From contig VSNG01000009.1 in NCBI GenBank assembly GCA_009774175.1, positions 44,654 to 108,653 of the forward strand: DNA of 64,000 bases, given 5' to 3'. The stretch is from Lachnospiraceae bacterium. GTDB lineage: Bacteria; Bacillota; Clostridia; Lachnospirales; Lachnospiraceae. Below the pieces are notes generated by a model that was not told where the DNA came from, ran no database searches, and worked only from the letters and a program-made list of their open reading frames with translations. This document shows, one piece after another, positions 8,281 through 16,826 of this stretch. The translations under genes and the position numbers were made by a program. Position 1 is the stretch's first letter; each line of letters starts with the position of its first letter.

Positions 8281-9110
8281 CCCTTTGTTCCTCCTCTGGC
8301 AACGCCCGACATGATCTGTTTGCGGAACAGAAGAAACAGAATAATCAGGGGCAGTGAAATGACCACCACGGCGGCCATCATGGCGGGAATGTTGGCCCGG
8401 CCGAAGCCGTTTTCCCGTATTTCCTGAATGCCGTTGGAGACCAGATAATAATCGGCGTCGTCAGTGATCAGACGGGGCCATACATAGGAATTCCAGCATT
8501 CGATGATTTTTAAAATGGTGATTGTGACAAGAGTGGGCCTGCATATGGGAATCATGACCTTACGCAGATATCTCAAGTCCGACGTGCCGTCCACCTTGGC
8601 GGCATAGTAGAGCTCGTCGGGCACCTGGGCAAAGTTTTCCCGCAGCAGGTAAATATAAAACACCGAGGTTACGGAGGGCAGAATCAGTCCCGTGAAGGTG
8701 TTTCGCAGCTCCAGATTGGTGACGGTGGTAAAGTTGGTGATTACCACAAGTTCGTTGGGAATCATCATTAACGCCAGAAACAGGGTAAAGGCTAGATCCC
8801 TGCCCGCGAAGCGCAGTCTGGCAAAGGCGAAGGCCGAAAGGGTGATGACAACGAGCATAAGCCCCGTAGTCACCAGCGCAAAGATTAGCGTATTCAGAAG
8901 ATATTTCCCCAGCGGAACGGCGGTAAAGGCGTCCGCATAGTTTTGCAGCGTGGGGGAAAGGGTAAAAAATTTCGGAATATATTCCGCGTTGTATGCGCCG
9001 TAATCCTTCACGGAGGTCAGAGCCATCCAATAGAAGGGAAACAGCACGATCAACGCCCAGAAAGTAAGAAACAGACAGGTCAGTATGGTAAGGATACGAT
9101 TTTGCTTCAT
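8277..9110 (-). CDS. Carbohydrate ABC transporter permease (MalG/UgpE type)
   Basis: A 277-residue inner-membrane permease with about six transmembrane segments. The cytoplasmic EAA loop that contacts the ATPase is present (ELYYAAKVDGTSDLRYLRKV), followed by the conserved IPICRPTLVTI. It pairs with the MalF-type permease encoded 90 bases upstream and with the binding protein it overlaps by 4 bases. The gene order ATPase, MalF-like, MalG-like, binding protein points to a complete CUT1-type importer. Confidence 0.9.
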   Translation of the reverse strand: MKQNRILTILTCLFLTFWALIVLFPFYWMALTSVKDYGAYNAEYIPKFFTLSPTLQNYADAFTAVPLGKYLLNTLIFALVTTGLMLVVITLSAFAFARLRFAGRDLAFTLFLALMMIPNELVVITNFTTVTNLELRNTFTGLILPSVTSVFYIYLLRENFAQVPDELYYAAKVDGTSDLRYLRKVMIPICRPTLVTITILKIIECWNSYVWPRLITDDADYYLVSNGIQEIRENGFGRANIPAMMAAVVVISLPLIILFLLFRKQIMSGVARGGTKG

Positions 9111-9200
9111 AAGGAAACCTCATTTTTTCTATTCAGGCACTTTTACTCAAGCATCGTCATGACGCAGGGTGTTGCAGGGGTGCGCGGGCATTTGCTCAGA

Positions 9201-10094
9201 TCAGTGGTAATGCACATGTTTTTTGCTGACTAACAGGTTAATACAGGTGATGGTTAAAACAATGGCGAACAGAATAATGGCGGCCGCCGACGCGTAGGAG
9301 GGATAGCCGCCGCTGTCCCGGTAGAGCATGTCGTAGACATAGCCCACAATGGTATTCATACCGGCGGCGTTTAAATTCGTGCCAAACAGGGCCACCGCAT
9401 CGCTGTAGGCCTTAAAGGCGCCGATAAATCCCGTGATCACCAGATAGAAAAGCATGGGTGAAATCATGGGAAGGGTAATTTTAAAGAACATGCGGACTTT
9501 TCCCGTGCCGTCCACGCGGGCCGCGTTATAATAAACCGGGTTGACGCCTGCCAGCGCGCTTGTCAGAATCAGGATTTTAAAGGGCATTACGACCCACACC
9601 GTATAAAAGCACAGGACAAACATTTTGGCCCAGTAGGGACCTTCAATAAAGTCTACGGAGCTGCCCCCGAAGCAGTTGATCAGCAGATTAACCAGACCTT
9701 CGGAGTAGGGCGTCTTTTTAAAAAGAATCATAAATACCAGTCCCACCGCCAGCGTATTGGTGACGTAGGGCAGAAAGTATATGGTCTGAAACAGTTCCTG
9801 CAGCGGCCTGACAGAACTGAGCGCTACGGAGATCAGAAGCGCAAGACCGGTGGATACCGGCACGGTGATAATTACCAGAATAAACGTATTGGTCAATGCC
9901 TGCAGGAAGTATCCGTCGTGCAGGACATAGGAATAGTTGTAGCCGCCCACGCCGTAAAAGGTCTGGGAGGCGGAGGTGTAGCCCTCCTCAAAGGAGTAGA
10001 TAAACACGTCGATCAGCGGATACACCATAAAGGTACCTAAAAACAGGAGGGCGGGAAGCAGATAAAGCCAGCCCTTATTTGTTTGCTTTTCCAT
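9201..10094 (-). CDS. Sugar ABC transporter permease (MalF/UgpA type)
   Basis: A 297-residue permease with six predicted transmembrane helices. The first helix (WLYLLPALLFLGTFMVYPL) is characteristic of CUT1 permeases, and the EAA loop reads YYNAARVDGTGKVRMFFKI followed by TLPMISPM. It forms the heterodimeric channel with the 8277-9110 product. The ribosome site (GAAGGGA) is ordinary. Ninety bases without a clear terminator separate it from the next gene. Confidence 0.9.
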   Translation of the reverse strand: MEKQTNKGWLYLLPALLFLGTFMVYPLIDVFIYSFEEGYTSASQTFYGVGGYNYSYVLHDGYFLQALTNTFILVIITVPVSTGLALLISVALSSVRPLQELFQTIYFLPYVTNTLAVGLVFMILFKKTPYSEGLVNLLINCFGGSSVDFIEGPYWAKMFVLCFYTVWVVMPFKILILTSALAGVNPVYYNAARVDGTGKVRMFFKITLPMISPMLFYLVITGFIGAFKAYSDAVALFGTNLNAAGMNTIVGYVYDMLYRDSGGYPSYASAAAIILFAIVLTITCINLLVSKKHVHYH

Positions 10095-10118
10095 AAAAAT
10101 TCCCTTCCGGAGCGGCAG

Positions 10119-10162
10119 TGCGCGACGCTCCCGTATCAGTTGCGCGACGCTCTCGCATCAGT
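10119..10162. repeat. Tandem 22-base repeat spanning the stop of the ABC ATPase gene
   Basis: Two adjacent 22-base units (10119-10140 and 10141-10162), each starting TGCGCGACGCTC, differ at only two positions. The right unit contains the stop codon of the leftward ATPase gene; the left unit lies in the spacer before the permease. On the minus strand the region also folds as GGAGCG/CGCTCC. It looks like a local duplication and could influence mRNA processing within the operon. Confidence 0.6.
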
Positions 10163-11282
10163 TTCCGTTTTTCGCCGCAGTCTCAAACGGAATGCGTTCT
10201 TCGGTGTCTTTCGCAAAGAGAAAAACCTTTTTCGGATGCAGGGAAAACCGCACGGTGTCGCCGGACAGGCGTTCGCAGCTTTCGGCGTCCACAATGGAGC
10301 GAATGAGAGGCGTTTGCGATGCGGGATGAGTGGAGACGATGCTCACATCCCGGCCCATAACCTCCGGTCTGCTTAAGTTACAGGTGAGAGGGCCCCTTTC
10401 CGAGAGGACAAAGCCCTCCGGGCGGATGCCTACATGCACCGGCTGATCGGGAACATTTTTCATAGTCAGAACCGTTTCTTCTCCGATCAGGAGCGCGCCG
10501 CCCTGAATCCGTCCGTCAAAAAGGTTGATGGGCGGCGTGCCGAGAAACTTTGCCACGAACAGATTGGCGGGATTGTCGTATACTTCCTGCGGTTTCCCGA
10601 TTTGCTGCACCACGCCCTCCTTCATCACCACGATGAGATCGGAAATGCTCATGGCTTCGTCCTGATCGTGGGTTACGAAGATGGTGGTAATGGCTGTTTT
10701 TTTCTGAATACGGCGAATTTCCTCGCGGGTCTGGAGCCTGAGTCTGGCGTCCAGATTGGAGAGGGGCTCGTCCAGAAGAAGGACACGGGGAAGCTTGACA
10801 AGGGCCCTGGCTATGGCGACGCGCTGCTGCTGTCCGCCAGAAAGCTCGGCCGGTTTCCGGTCCAGAAGCTCGGTGATCTGTACAAGACCGGCGGCTTCCT
10901 CCACCCGGGCGTGCATCTGCTCTTTTGTCAGCCTGTCAGGGCCTTTTAAGTTTTCCAGAGGAAATCGGATATTTTGTTCGACATTTAAGTGGGGGTAGAG
11001 GGCGTAGTTTTGGAATACCATGCCGACGCCCCGCTTTTGCGGCGTGAGCGCCGTCACATCTTCCTCATCGAAAAGAATCTGACCCGCCGTTGGCTTTTGC
11101 AGGCCGCAGATTAAATGCAGGGTGGTGCTTTTGCCGCAGCCGGACGGCCCTAACAGACCTACCAACTTTCCGTCGGGAAGGGTAAAGTCAAAGTCGTTTA
11201 CGGCAATAACGTCTTCTTTCTTTTTCGAGCCCCTGCCTCTGCCGGGGAATTTTTTGGTGAGATGAGAGAGAGTCACTTTCAT
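10158..11282 (-). CDS. Sugar ABC transporter ATP-binding protein (MsmK/UgpC type)
   Basis: A 374-residue ATPase that powers the CUT1 importer. Walker A GPSGCGKST is at residues 45-53, followed by the Q-loop FQNYALYP, signature LSGGQQQR, Walker B VLLLDEP and H-loop TIFVTHDQDEA. A C-terminal regulatory OB/TOBE domain (about residues 240-360, with VGIRPEGF) marks the MalK/UgpC group. A lysine/arginine-rich insertion (GRGRGSKKKED, residues 14-24) near the A-loop is longer than usual. It is first of the four importer genes; the FRG gene upstream on the same strand is 111 bases away. Confidence 0.92.
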   Translation of the reverse strand: MKVTLSHLTKKFPGRGRGSKKKEDVIAVNDFDFTLPDGKLVGLLGPSGCGKSTTLHLICGLQKPTAGQILFDEEDVTALTPQKRGVGMVFQNYALYPHLNVEQNIRFPLENLKGPDRLTKEQMHARVEEAAGLVQITELLDRKPAELSGGQQQRVAIARALVKLPRVLLLDEPLSNLDARLRLQTREEIRRIQKKTAITTIFVTHDQDEAMSISDLIVVMKEGVVQQIGKPQEVYDNPANLFVAKFLGTPPINLFDGRIQGGALLIGEETVLTMKNVPDQPVHVGIRPEGFVLSERGPLTCNLSRPEVMGRDVSIVSTHPASQTPLIRSIVDAESCERLSGDTVRFSLHPKKVFLFAKDTEERIPFETAAKNGN

Positions 11283-11393
11283 GGTTTTTACAATCCTTTC
11301 CCGAGTCCGAATAAGGGATCTCGTGGTGGGGCCTTATTCCCGCAGGCAGCGGGCCGATCGATTGTCCGGGGAATGCGGCGAAAGCTACGAGGA

Positions 11394-12143
11394 TCAGATG
11401 CCGTATTCGTTCCGCAGATCCGCCGATATGTGGTCTAAATCGGGATAGACGAAGCTTTCCGTGATACCAAGTACCCGGAGACTGTCAATAAAGTATTTTT
11501 TCCGGTCACAGGGGATGATTATTTTATAGAGCATGTTTTCGTCGCAGATATCTTCCAGATGCTTTAACGAGTTGTGAACGGTAAAGTTTGAGTGCTGGGA
11601 GTACATCCGCAGATTGTTTTCCGTGGAGCTGCAGGCCAGAATGCGGTTTGTCAGCTCGTGGTTGTGGTGCGCGTGCTTGAAGGCGGGCAGAAGCATTTCC
11701 TGCGTGGTGTCGGCGTCGATGGGATAAATACAGTCGCCGAACCCTTCCTTTTCATTCAGAAGACCCGGCGCCAGCACCCAGACGCAGCCGTCTTTGTCAG
11801 GCAGTTCCCGATAGGTTTCCGTGGCGAAAAATACTGCAATCAGCGGAGACTGGCTCCAGTCCAGCATCCTTGTGGGGAGGCCGTAGTGCTGCATTAGGGA
11901 TACCCAGCCTGCGTAGTTGTGCTTGGCGGGCGGATTGTCTATGATCTGCCTTGCGCGGGTATAGAAGTCATTGGTAATATACCGCTCGGCCTCCAGCCGC
12001 TTTTTACTGCGCTGGATGGAGGGAATCAGCGTCAGGGATGCATTTTCCTCTCCGCGATACCAGAGACGTACGCCGTGCTTCTGATACAGGCCGTTTACAA
12101 ACTGTAACAGCTCGTCTATGGTGCGAATTTCCTGTGTAATCAT
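11394..12143 (-). CDS. FRG domain-containing protein
   Basis: A 249-residue protein built mostly of an FRG domain, named for a Phe/Tyr-Arg-Gly motif that here reads WYRGEE (residues 28-33). Also typical are SLMQHYGLPTRMLDWS and PLIAVFFATE. The domain occurs in many bacterial proteins of uncertain biochemical role, some in phage or defence settings. The start at 12143 is chosen because GGAG lies 6 bases upstream and the domain begins at once; the frame extends much further upstream, but that part is non-protein-like. It is divergent from the FMN reductase gene, with three repeats between them. The ABC importer follows. Confidence 0.75.
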   Translation of the reverse strand: MITQEIRTIDELLQFVNGLYQKHGVRLWYRGEENASLTLIPSIQRSKKRLEAERYITNDFYTRARQIIDNPPAKHNYAGWVSLMQHYGLPTRMLDWSQSPLIAVFFATETYRELPDKDGCVWVLAPGLLNEKEGFGDCIYPIDADTTQEMLLPAFKHAHHNHELTNRILACSSTENNLRMYSQHSNFTVHNSLKHLEDICDENMLYKIIIPCDRKKYFIDSLRVLGITESFVYPDLDHISADLRNEYGI

Positions 12144-12187
12144 AATTTCTCCGTTAGTGTATGCTGATGGCAGCGTCCTTTCCTGCG

Positions 12188-12260
12188 TAATGATTTCGGG
12201 TGCAGTTCTATTTTGCCATAATGATTCTGGACGCGGCTTCCTTTTTTTGTCATAATGATT
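12188..12260. promoter_or_regulatory. Three TAATGATT direct repeats between divergent genes
   Basis: The octamer TAATGATT occurs at 12188-12195, 12219-12226 and 12253-12260, spaced 31 and 34 bases, about three helical turns. The last two sit in a longer shared context, TGYCATAATGATT. They lie between the FRG gene and the FMN reductase gene and could be binding sites for a shared regulator. A possible rightward promoter (TTGTCA, 17 bases, TTTAAA) overlaps the third copy. Confidence 0.4.
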
Positions 12261-12315
12261 ATAGTGGATTTTAAAGGGATGTACAAGGCTTAATAAAAAA
12301 AGGAGGAGCTTTACG

Positions 12316-12933
12316 ATGAAAGTGCTTATGGTGAACGGAAGTCCGCGGGTGGATGGCAATACGGCAGTTGCCCTGCGGGAAATGGAGAAAATTTTTGCGG
12401 CGGAGGGGATTGAAGCGGAGACCATACAGATTGGAAACCGGGACATACGCGGGTGCATTGCCTGCAATTCCTGCGCCGAAAAGGGACGCTGTGTATTTGA
12501 CGATCTGGTAAACGAGACGCAGCCGAAGTTTCAGGCCTGCGACGGACTGGTGATTGCGTCGCCGGTCTATTACGCTTCCGCAAACGGCACCCTGATTTCC
12601 TTTCTGGACAGACTGTTTTACAGCGCGCCCTTTGACAAGAGCATGAAGGTGGGAGCCAGCGTTGTGGTGGCAAGACGGGGCGGCCTGTCGGCAACCTTTG
12701 ACGAGCTGAATAAATATTTTCTGATTTCCAGTATGCCGGTAGCTTCCAGCCAGTATTGGAACAGCGTACACGGCAGGGTGCAGGGAGAGGCCGCGCAGGA
12801 TGCGGAAGGCCTGCAGACCATGCGGACGCTGGCAAGGAATATGACGTTTCTGATGAAGAGCATTGCCCTTGGCAGGGAAAAGTACGGCCTGCCTGAGAAG
12901 GAAGCGGCGCAAAGGACGAACTTTGTCAGGTGA
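12316..12933 (+). CDS. NADPH-dependent FMN reductase / flavodoxin family protein
   Basis: A 205-residue flavoprotein. The N-terminal FMN phosphate loop is VNGSPRVDGNTA (residues 6-17). It is followed by GCIACNSCAEKGRCVFDD, the cysteine segment common to iron-sulfur flavoprotein-like reductases, and by ASPVYYASANGTLISFLDR, a flavin-contacting loop. It likely reduces FMN or quinones with NAD(P)H in the cytosol. A very strong ribosome site (AGGAGG) precedes the ATG. The 3' end overlaps the convergent Na+/Pi transporter gene by 8 bases. It has a shorter relative at 54123. Confidence 0.85.
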   Translation: MKVLMVNGSPRVDGNTAVALREMEKIFAAEGIEAETIQIGNRDIRGCIACNSCAEKGRCVFDDLVNETQPKFQACDGLVIASPVYYASANGTLISFLDRLFYSAPFDKSMKVGASVVVARRGGLSATFDELNKYFLISSMPVASSQYWNSVHGRVQGEAAQDAEGLQTMRTLARNMTFLMKSIALGREKYGLPEKEAAQRTNFVR

Positions 12934-14680
12934 TTTTTGGCAGCGCATACTTTTCGGAGTAAAACGCGTACTGCGTTTTGTAATAAGAACTTTCCTCTTT
13001 CATGACGGAAAGGGAGTGGTGCAGATTCATACTGTTTTCGGCAGCGTCCACAATGCATATGGCGATGTTGGAGCAGTGGTCTGCCGCCCTTTCCAGACTG
13101 GTGAGCAGATCCAGCCAAATAAAGCCGGTTTCTATGGAGCAGACTCCCTTTTTGAGACGCAGGACATGGGCGTTTCGCATGGCTTCCTTCAAATCGTCAA
13201 TGACCTGTTCCAGCGGCTCTATGTTTCTTGATAAATCCAGGTCATTCTGCATAAATGCCGTGCAGGAAAGCGTCATAATTTCAGATACGGCGCCGCACAG
13301 GACTTCCAGCTCTCTTTTTGCTTCGTCGGTAAACTGTATCTTTTTTTCTCTTAATTCTTCTGCGGATTCCAGAATATTGATGCTGTGGTCGGAAATGCGC
13401 TCCAGATCGCCGATTACTTTTAACATCATGGAGACGATTCCGCTATCGGCGTCGCTCATCTGGTAGCTGCTCAGCTTCACCAGATAGGTGCCCAAAATAT
13501 CTTCATAGTGATCGCATTTTTCCTCTGCCTCCCGTACTTCTTTTGCGCGCTGTTTATCGTACTGGGTCAGCAGCTCCATTACGTTTTTCATGGAGGAGGT
13601 AGAAATTTCCGCCATTTCCTGAACAAGCGTATAGCACCTGTCCAGCGCGATATGGGGCGCGGCGAGAAGACGCTCGTCCAGCTCAGAGATTTCTTCGTCT
13701 TTCCCGGCGTCGGGAACAAGTCTGACAGCCAGCTTTTCCAGCAGGGAGGAGGCGGGCAGGAGCACAAAAGTGGATAAAATATTAAAGGCGGAATGGGTGA
13801 GCGCGATGCCGAACAGGGACGCCGGCTCATTCAGAAGCGGCGGCTTTAAAAACAGGGATACGGGAAGGAAAACAAGGAGCAGGATCAGAGTTCCCATAAT
13901 ATTAAAGGACAGATGGACAACCGCCGCCCGTCTTGCATTTTTTGTGGTGCCGAAGGAGGAGAGGAGAGCCGTCGCACAGGTGCCGATATTCTGTCCCATA
14001 ATAATGGGCATGGCTGCGCCGTAGGAGACCTGTCCCGTGGAGGCAAGAGCCTGCAGAATGCCCACAGAGGCGGAACTGGACTGGATCACTGCCGTGAGGA
14101 CGGCGCCCACGATGATGCCTAAAACGGGATTTTTAAATAAAATAAAGAGCTGCTGAAAGGCCGGTACATCGGCAAGGCCCGCCACGGAGCCGGACATGGT
14201 GTCCATGCCGAACATTAAAGTGGAGAAGCCTAAAAGGATGGTGCCGGTATCCTTCTTTTTACTGGTTTTTCCGAACATGAAAAGGACGGTTCCCACCGTT
14301 GCCAGAATGGGCGTGAAAGATGTGGGTTTTAACATGCGGATAAAAAAGCTGTCGCTGGAAATGCCGCTGAGGCTTAAAAGCCATGCAGTGACCGTTGTTC
14401 CCACGTTTGCGCCCATAATTACATTTATTGCCTGCTTTAAAGTCATCACGCCGGAATTGACAAAGCCAACGACCATTACTGTGGCAGCAGAGGAACTTTG
14501 TATTACGGCGGTAACGATCAGGCCCGTCAGAAAGCCTGCCGTTTTACTTTGGGTCAGTCTGGCAAGGAGCAGCTTTAAGCTCCCTTCCGCGCGCCGTTCC
14601 AGCGCTTCGCTCATTACGCTCATACCAAACAGAAACAGGCTTAGACCGCCGGCAAGTGTCAAAGCGTCAAAAATACCCAT
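12926..14680 (-). CDS. Na+/phosphate cotransporter family protein with PhoU-like tail
   Basis: A 584-residue membrane protein. The N-terminal 310 residues contain the two inverted repeats of the NptA/Na-Pi II family, each with the QSSSA signature (VIQSSSAATVM near 62-72 and VIQSSSASVGI near 200). The C-terminal 220 residues form a helical PhoU-like domain. It probably imports inorganic phosphate with Na+. It lies 30 bases after the KdpE-like regulator on the same strand, so a kinase, regulator and transporter operon is likely. The GGAGG ribosome site is about 12 bases from the ATG, longer than ideal, though the MGIFDALTLAGGLSLFLFG start fits the family. Confidence 0.9.
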   Translation of the reverse strand: MGIFDALTLAGGLSLFLFGMSVMSEALERRAEGSLKLLLARLTQSKTAGFLTGLIVTAVIQSSSAATVMVVGFVNSGVMTLKQAINVIMGANVGTTVTAWLLSLSGISSDSFFIRMLKPTSFTPILATVGTVLFMFGKTSKKKDTGTILLGFSTLMFGMDTMSGSVAGLADVPAFQQLFILFKNPVLGIIVGAVLTAVIQSSSASVGILQALASTGQVSYGAAMPIIMGQNIGTCATALLSSFGTTKNARRAAVVHLSFNIMGTLILLLVFLPVSLFLKPPLLNEPASLFGIALTHSAFNILSTFVLLPASSLLEKLAVRLVPDAGKDEEISELDERLLAAPHIALDRCYTLVQEMAEISTSSMKNVMELLTQYDKQRAKEVREAEEKCDHYEDILGTYLVKLSSYQMSDADSGIVSMMLKVIGDLERISDHSINILESAEELREKKIQFTDEAKRELEVLCGAVSEIMTLSCTAFMQNDLDLSRNIEPLEQVIDDLKEAMRNAHVLRLKKGVCSIETGFIWLDLLTSLERAADHCSNIAICIVDAAENSMNLHHSLSVMKEESSYYKTQYAFYSEKYALPKIT

Positions 14681-14710
14681 AACAGACGAATGCCTCCTTT
14701 TTATAATGGA

Positions 14711-15448
14711 TCAGGGATGATCTGCCGGAGCAGACGGATAATGAAGCGGTTCGTTCCGCTCGCACATGCGATATCCGATTCCCAGTTCGTTTTCGATGTA
14801 ATTCTTTTTTCCCGGTTTTGCGCCGAGTTTTTTTCTGATATTTGCCATGTTGACTTGAAGTTTCTTTACACTGCCGCAATCTTTGTAACCCCAGATTTCC
14901 TTGATGATCGCGCTGTAAGTCAGTACTTTTCCGGGGTGTCTGGACAGACAGGCGATAATGTTATACTCGGTTTGCGTCAGCTTTATTTCCGTGTTGTCGA
15001 TAAAAATACGCCGCGCCCCATAGTCTATGACAAAACCGTCCGAGATAAAGACGCTGTCTTCTCCTGGCCGGGAATGCTGCATGGACGTGCGAAGTGCGCA
15101 GCGTACTCTGGCCATTAACTCCGCCGAGCTGAAAGGTTTGGTAACATAGTCGTTTGCGCCGTGATCCAGCGCATCCACTTTATCCGTTTCGTCCGTTCTT
15201 GCGGATAAAACAATAACAGGAGTAAAGGAGTCTCGCCGCACTTCCTGTAACAGGCTGATACCGTCTGCGTCAGGGAGACCAAGATCCAGCAAGATCAGAT
15301 CCGGTCTGTGGGAATGATACAGCATTTTACCGTTTGTACAGTCGGATGCAGAAATTACTTGATAGTTGTTTGCCTCAAGCAAAGCGCGGATCAGACTGCC
15401 TATGTTATTTTCATCTTCCACTACGAGGATTTTATACCTGTTACTCAT
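14711..15448 (-). CDS. KdpE-like OmpR-family response regulator
   Basis: A 245-residue regulator. The receiver domain has the acidic pocket VVEDE, the phospho-acceptor Asp in LILLDLGLPDADG and the Lys in YVTKPFSSAEL. The C-terminal winged helix (about residues 135-230) carries KLTQTEYNIIACLSRHPGKV and IGYRM, as in KdpE. It overlaps the kinase gene upstream by 8 bases. No kdpFABC genes are visible; the downstream partner is a phosphate transporter instead. A direct repeat of OmpR-family spacing lies at the operon promoter (16599-16616), suggesting autoregulation. Confidence 0.88.
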   Translation of the reverse strand: MSNRYKILVVEDENNIGSLIRALLEANNYQVISASDCTNGKMLYHSHRPDLILLDLGLPDADGISLLQEVRRDSFTPVIVLSARTDETDKVDALDHGANDYVTKPFSSAELMARVRCALRTSMQHSRPGEDSVFISDGFVIDYGARRIFIDNTEIKLTQTEYNIIACLSRHPGKVLTYSAIIKEIWGYKDCGSVKKLQVNMANIRKKLGAKPGKKNYIENELGIGYRMCERNEPLHYPSAPADHP

Positions 15449-16505
15449 GGGCTTCCTCCTCCGTATTCAGTGCAAAGCGGAAAACGGCCCCTTTGCTTTT
15501 TAGGTTTGCGGCTTCGATTGTTCCGCCGTGTGCCCGGATGATGGCGGAACAGACGCGCAGGCCGATTCCGGCATTGCTTCTTCGAGAGTCGGAGGGCAGG
15601 TCTTCCGTATTATTATAGTATCCCTTAAAAATATGTTTCAAACGGTCTTTTTCCAGACCGCAGCCGTCGTCTGTTATCTCAAATACAACTTTACCGGGAA
15701 CCGTAAATGCTTTTAAGCAGAGTATGGTCATTCCTTTCGCGTGGTAAACCGCGTTTTCCAGAATATTTATCACAACCTGTTCGACCAGCAGGGCATCCAT
15801 TTCTATGGTGATAAATTCGTCCGGCAGATTGACGGTAACTTCCTGCTCGGGGTAGCGTTTATGGAATTTGATCAGCGCGGCGTCCACAAATTCATCCAGT
15901 ACCGTTGAGGTTTTTAGCAGTTTCACATTTTTTCCGTCAAGCCGGGTAATGGAAAGAAGATTTTCGACCATTCTTGTAAGCCAGTCCGCATCCTCCCTGA
16001 TACTTTCCAGCATTTTTTTCTTTTGCTGAGGGGATAATTCGCGGTCGTTTTCCAATAGGGCGGAGCTTGCGCCATAAATCGTGGTAAGGGGCGTGCGCAG
16101 ATCGTGGGAAATGGCTCGCAGCAGATCGGCGCGCATTTTTTCCTTCTCGCTCTCTGCCCGAACAGCCTCCTGCTTTTTCAGTTTAGTGGTGAGCGTGCAT
16201 GTGACAAAGGAAATAATAATCATAATAACAGCGGTAACCAGATTGTCTGTTATCGTAAAGTTTAGTTGAAAATAGGGAAGCTCGAAGGCAAAATCAAAAA
16301 TGAACACACTCGCTATAGCCGATACAAAACCGCAGATATAACCATCCGTGATAAGCGAGGTAAGGAAAGAGCCCAGGATAAAGACGGCGGGGATCAGCGT
16401 GTATGCGCCAAAAGCGTTTTGAATCAGCAGGCACAGGATAAAACAAAGAAATAAAAGGGAAACGGTAATGGCAGCGTCTTTTAGGGGGGCTGATATTTTT
16501 TTCAT
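15441..16505 (-). CDS. KdpD-like sensor histidine kinase lacking the N-terminal KdpD domains
   Basis: A 354-residue kinase equivalent to the C-terminal part of KdpD. Four closely packed transmembrane helices of DUF4118 type (about residues 12-105) are followed by a HisKA domain with the phosphorylated His in LLRAISHDLRTPLTT, an N-box VVINILENAVYH and a G-box DDGCGLEKD. The Usp-like cytosolic sensor arm of full KdpD is absent. The start has AAGGAG 7 bases upstream. It is the first gene of a three-gene operon with the regulator and the Na+/Pi transporter. The signal is unknown; phosphate or ion status is a guess from context. Confidence 0.88.
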   Translation of the reverse strand: MKKISAPLKDAAITVSLLFLCFILCLLIQNAFGAYTLIPAVFILGSFLTSLITDGYICGFVSAIASVFIFDFAFELPYFQLNFTITDNLVTAVIMIIISFVTCTLTTKLKKQEAVRAESEKEKMRADLLRAISHDLRTPLTTIYGASSALLENDRELSPQQKKKMLESIREDADWLTRMVENLLSITRLDGKNVKLLKTSTVLDEFVDAALIKFHKRYPEQEVTVNLPDEFITIEMDALLVEQVVINILENAVYHAKGMTILCLKAFTVPGKVVFEITDDGCGLEKDRLKHIFKGYYNNTEDLPSDSRRSNAGIGLRVCSAIIRAHGGTIEAANLKSKGAVFRFALNTEEEAHE

Positions 16506-16579
16506 GATATAACTCCTTGGTAATATGGAAAAGCAGTCTGTCAGGCAGGGGCTGTCTGTTAAAAGCTGTCCTTACAGAC

Positions 16580-16616
16580 AGTATACAGGAAATGCGGCTA
16601 AGATTTGGATAAGATT
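16580..16616 (-). promoter_or_regulatory. Promoter with an 11-base-period direct repeat upstream of the kinase operon
   Basis: On the minus strand a -10 TATACT (16580-16585) lies upstream of the kinase start. The -35 position is occupied by two copies of a heptamer (plus-strand TAAGATT at 16599-16605 and 16610-16616) repeated with a period of exactly 11 bases. This is the spacing used by PhoB/OmpR/KdpE-family regulators at activated promoters. The operon encodes such a regulator, so autoregulation is plausible. Confidence 0.5.
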
Positions 16617-16629
16617 GGGAAGCGGTAAC

Positions 16630-16743
16630 TCAGGAGGGATGGACCGCCCGCTTAATGGCCTGAAAGCTCTCCTCACTCAGATTATGCTCCACCCGACAGG
16701 CGTTTTCCAGAGATTCGTCCGCTTTGTGTCTGATATAACTCAT
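16630..16743 (-). CDS. Short 37-residue protein resembling a DtxR/MntR metal-regulator segment
   Basis: The frame has a good ribosome site (GGAGG, 7 bases from ATG) and encodes 37 residues. The segment ENACRVEHNLSEESFQAIK resembles the metal-binding and dimerisation helix region of DtxR/MntR-type repressors, where a Cys/Met, Glu and His bind metal. It lacks the helix-turn-helix, so it is either a stand-alone small protein or the tail of a lost regulator with a new start. It lies 84 bases after the AraC-type gene on the same strand. The similarity is recalled from the family, not computed. Confidence 0.4.
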   Translation of the reverse strand: MSYIRHKADESLENACRVEHNLSEESFQAIKRAVHPS

Positions 16744-16826
16744 GGCGTATTCCTCCGTTTATGCCCGTAGTTTGCGGCAGGATTTAGACTAATCATATCA
16801 TCCCGGGCGGGGAAAGACAATATCTG

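Noticed and set aside
11394..12467. A 357-residue FRG protein starting at 12467
   Set aside because: The N-terminal 108 codons are unlike the family, lack a ribosome site and run through the repeat-bearing divergent promoter; 12143 has GGAG and starts the domain.
15441..16505. Potassium transport locus (kdp)
   Set aside because: Kinase and regulator resemble KdpDE but no kdpFABC genes are present, and the adjacent transporter is of the Na+/Pi family.
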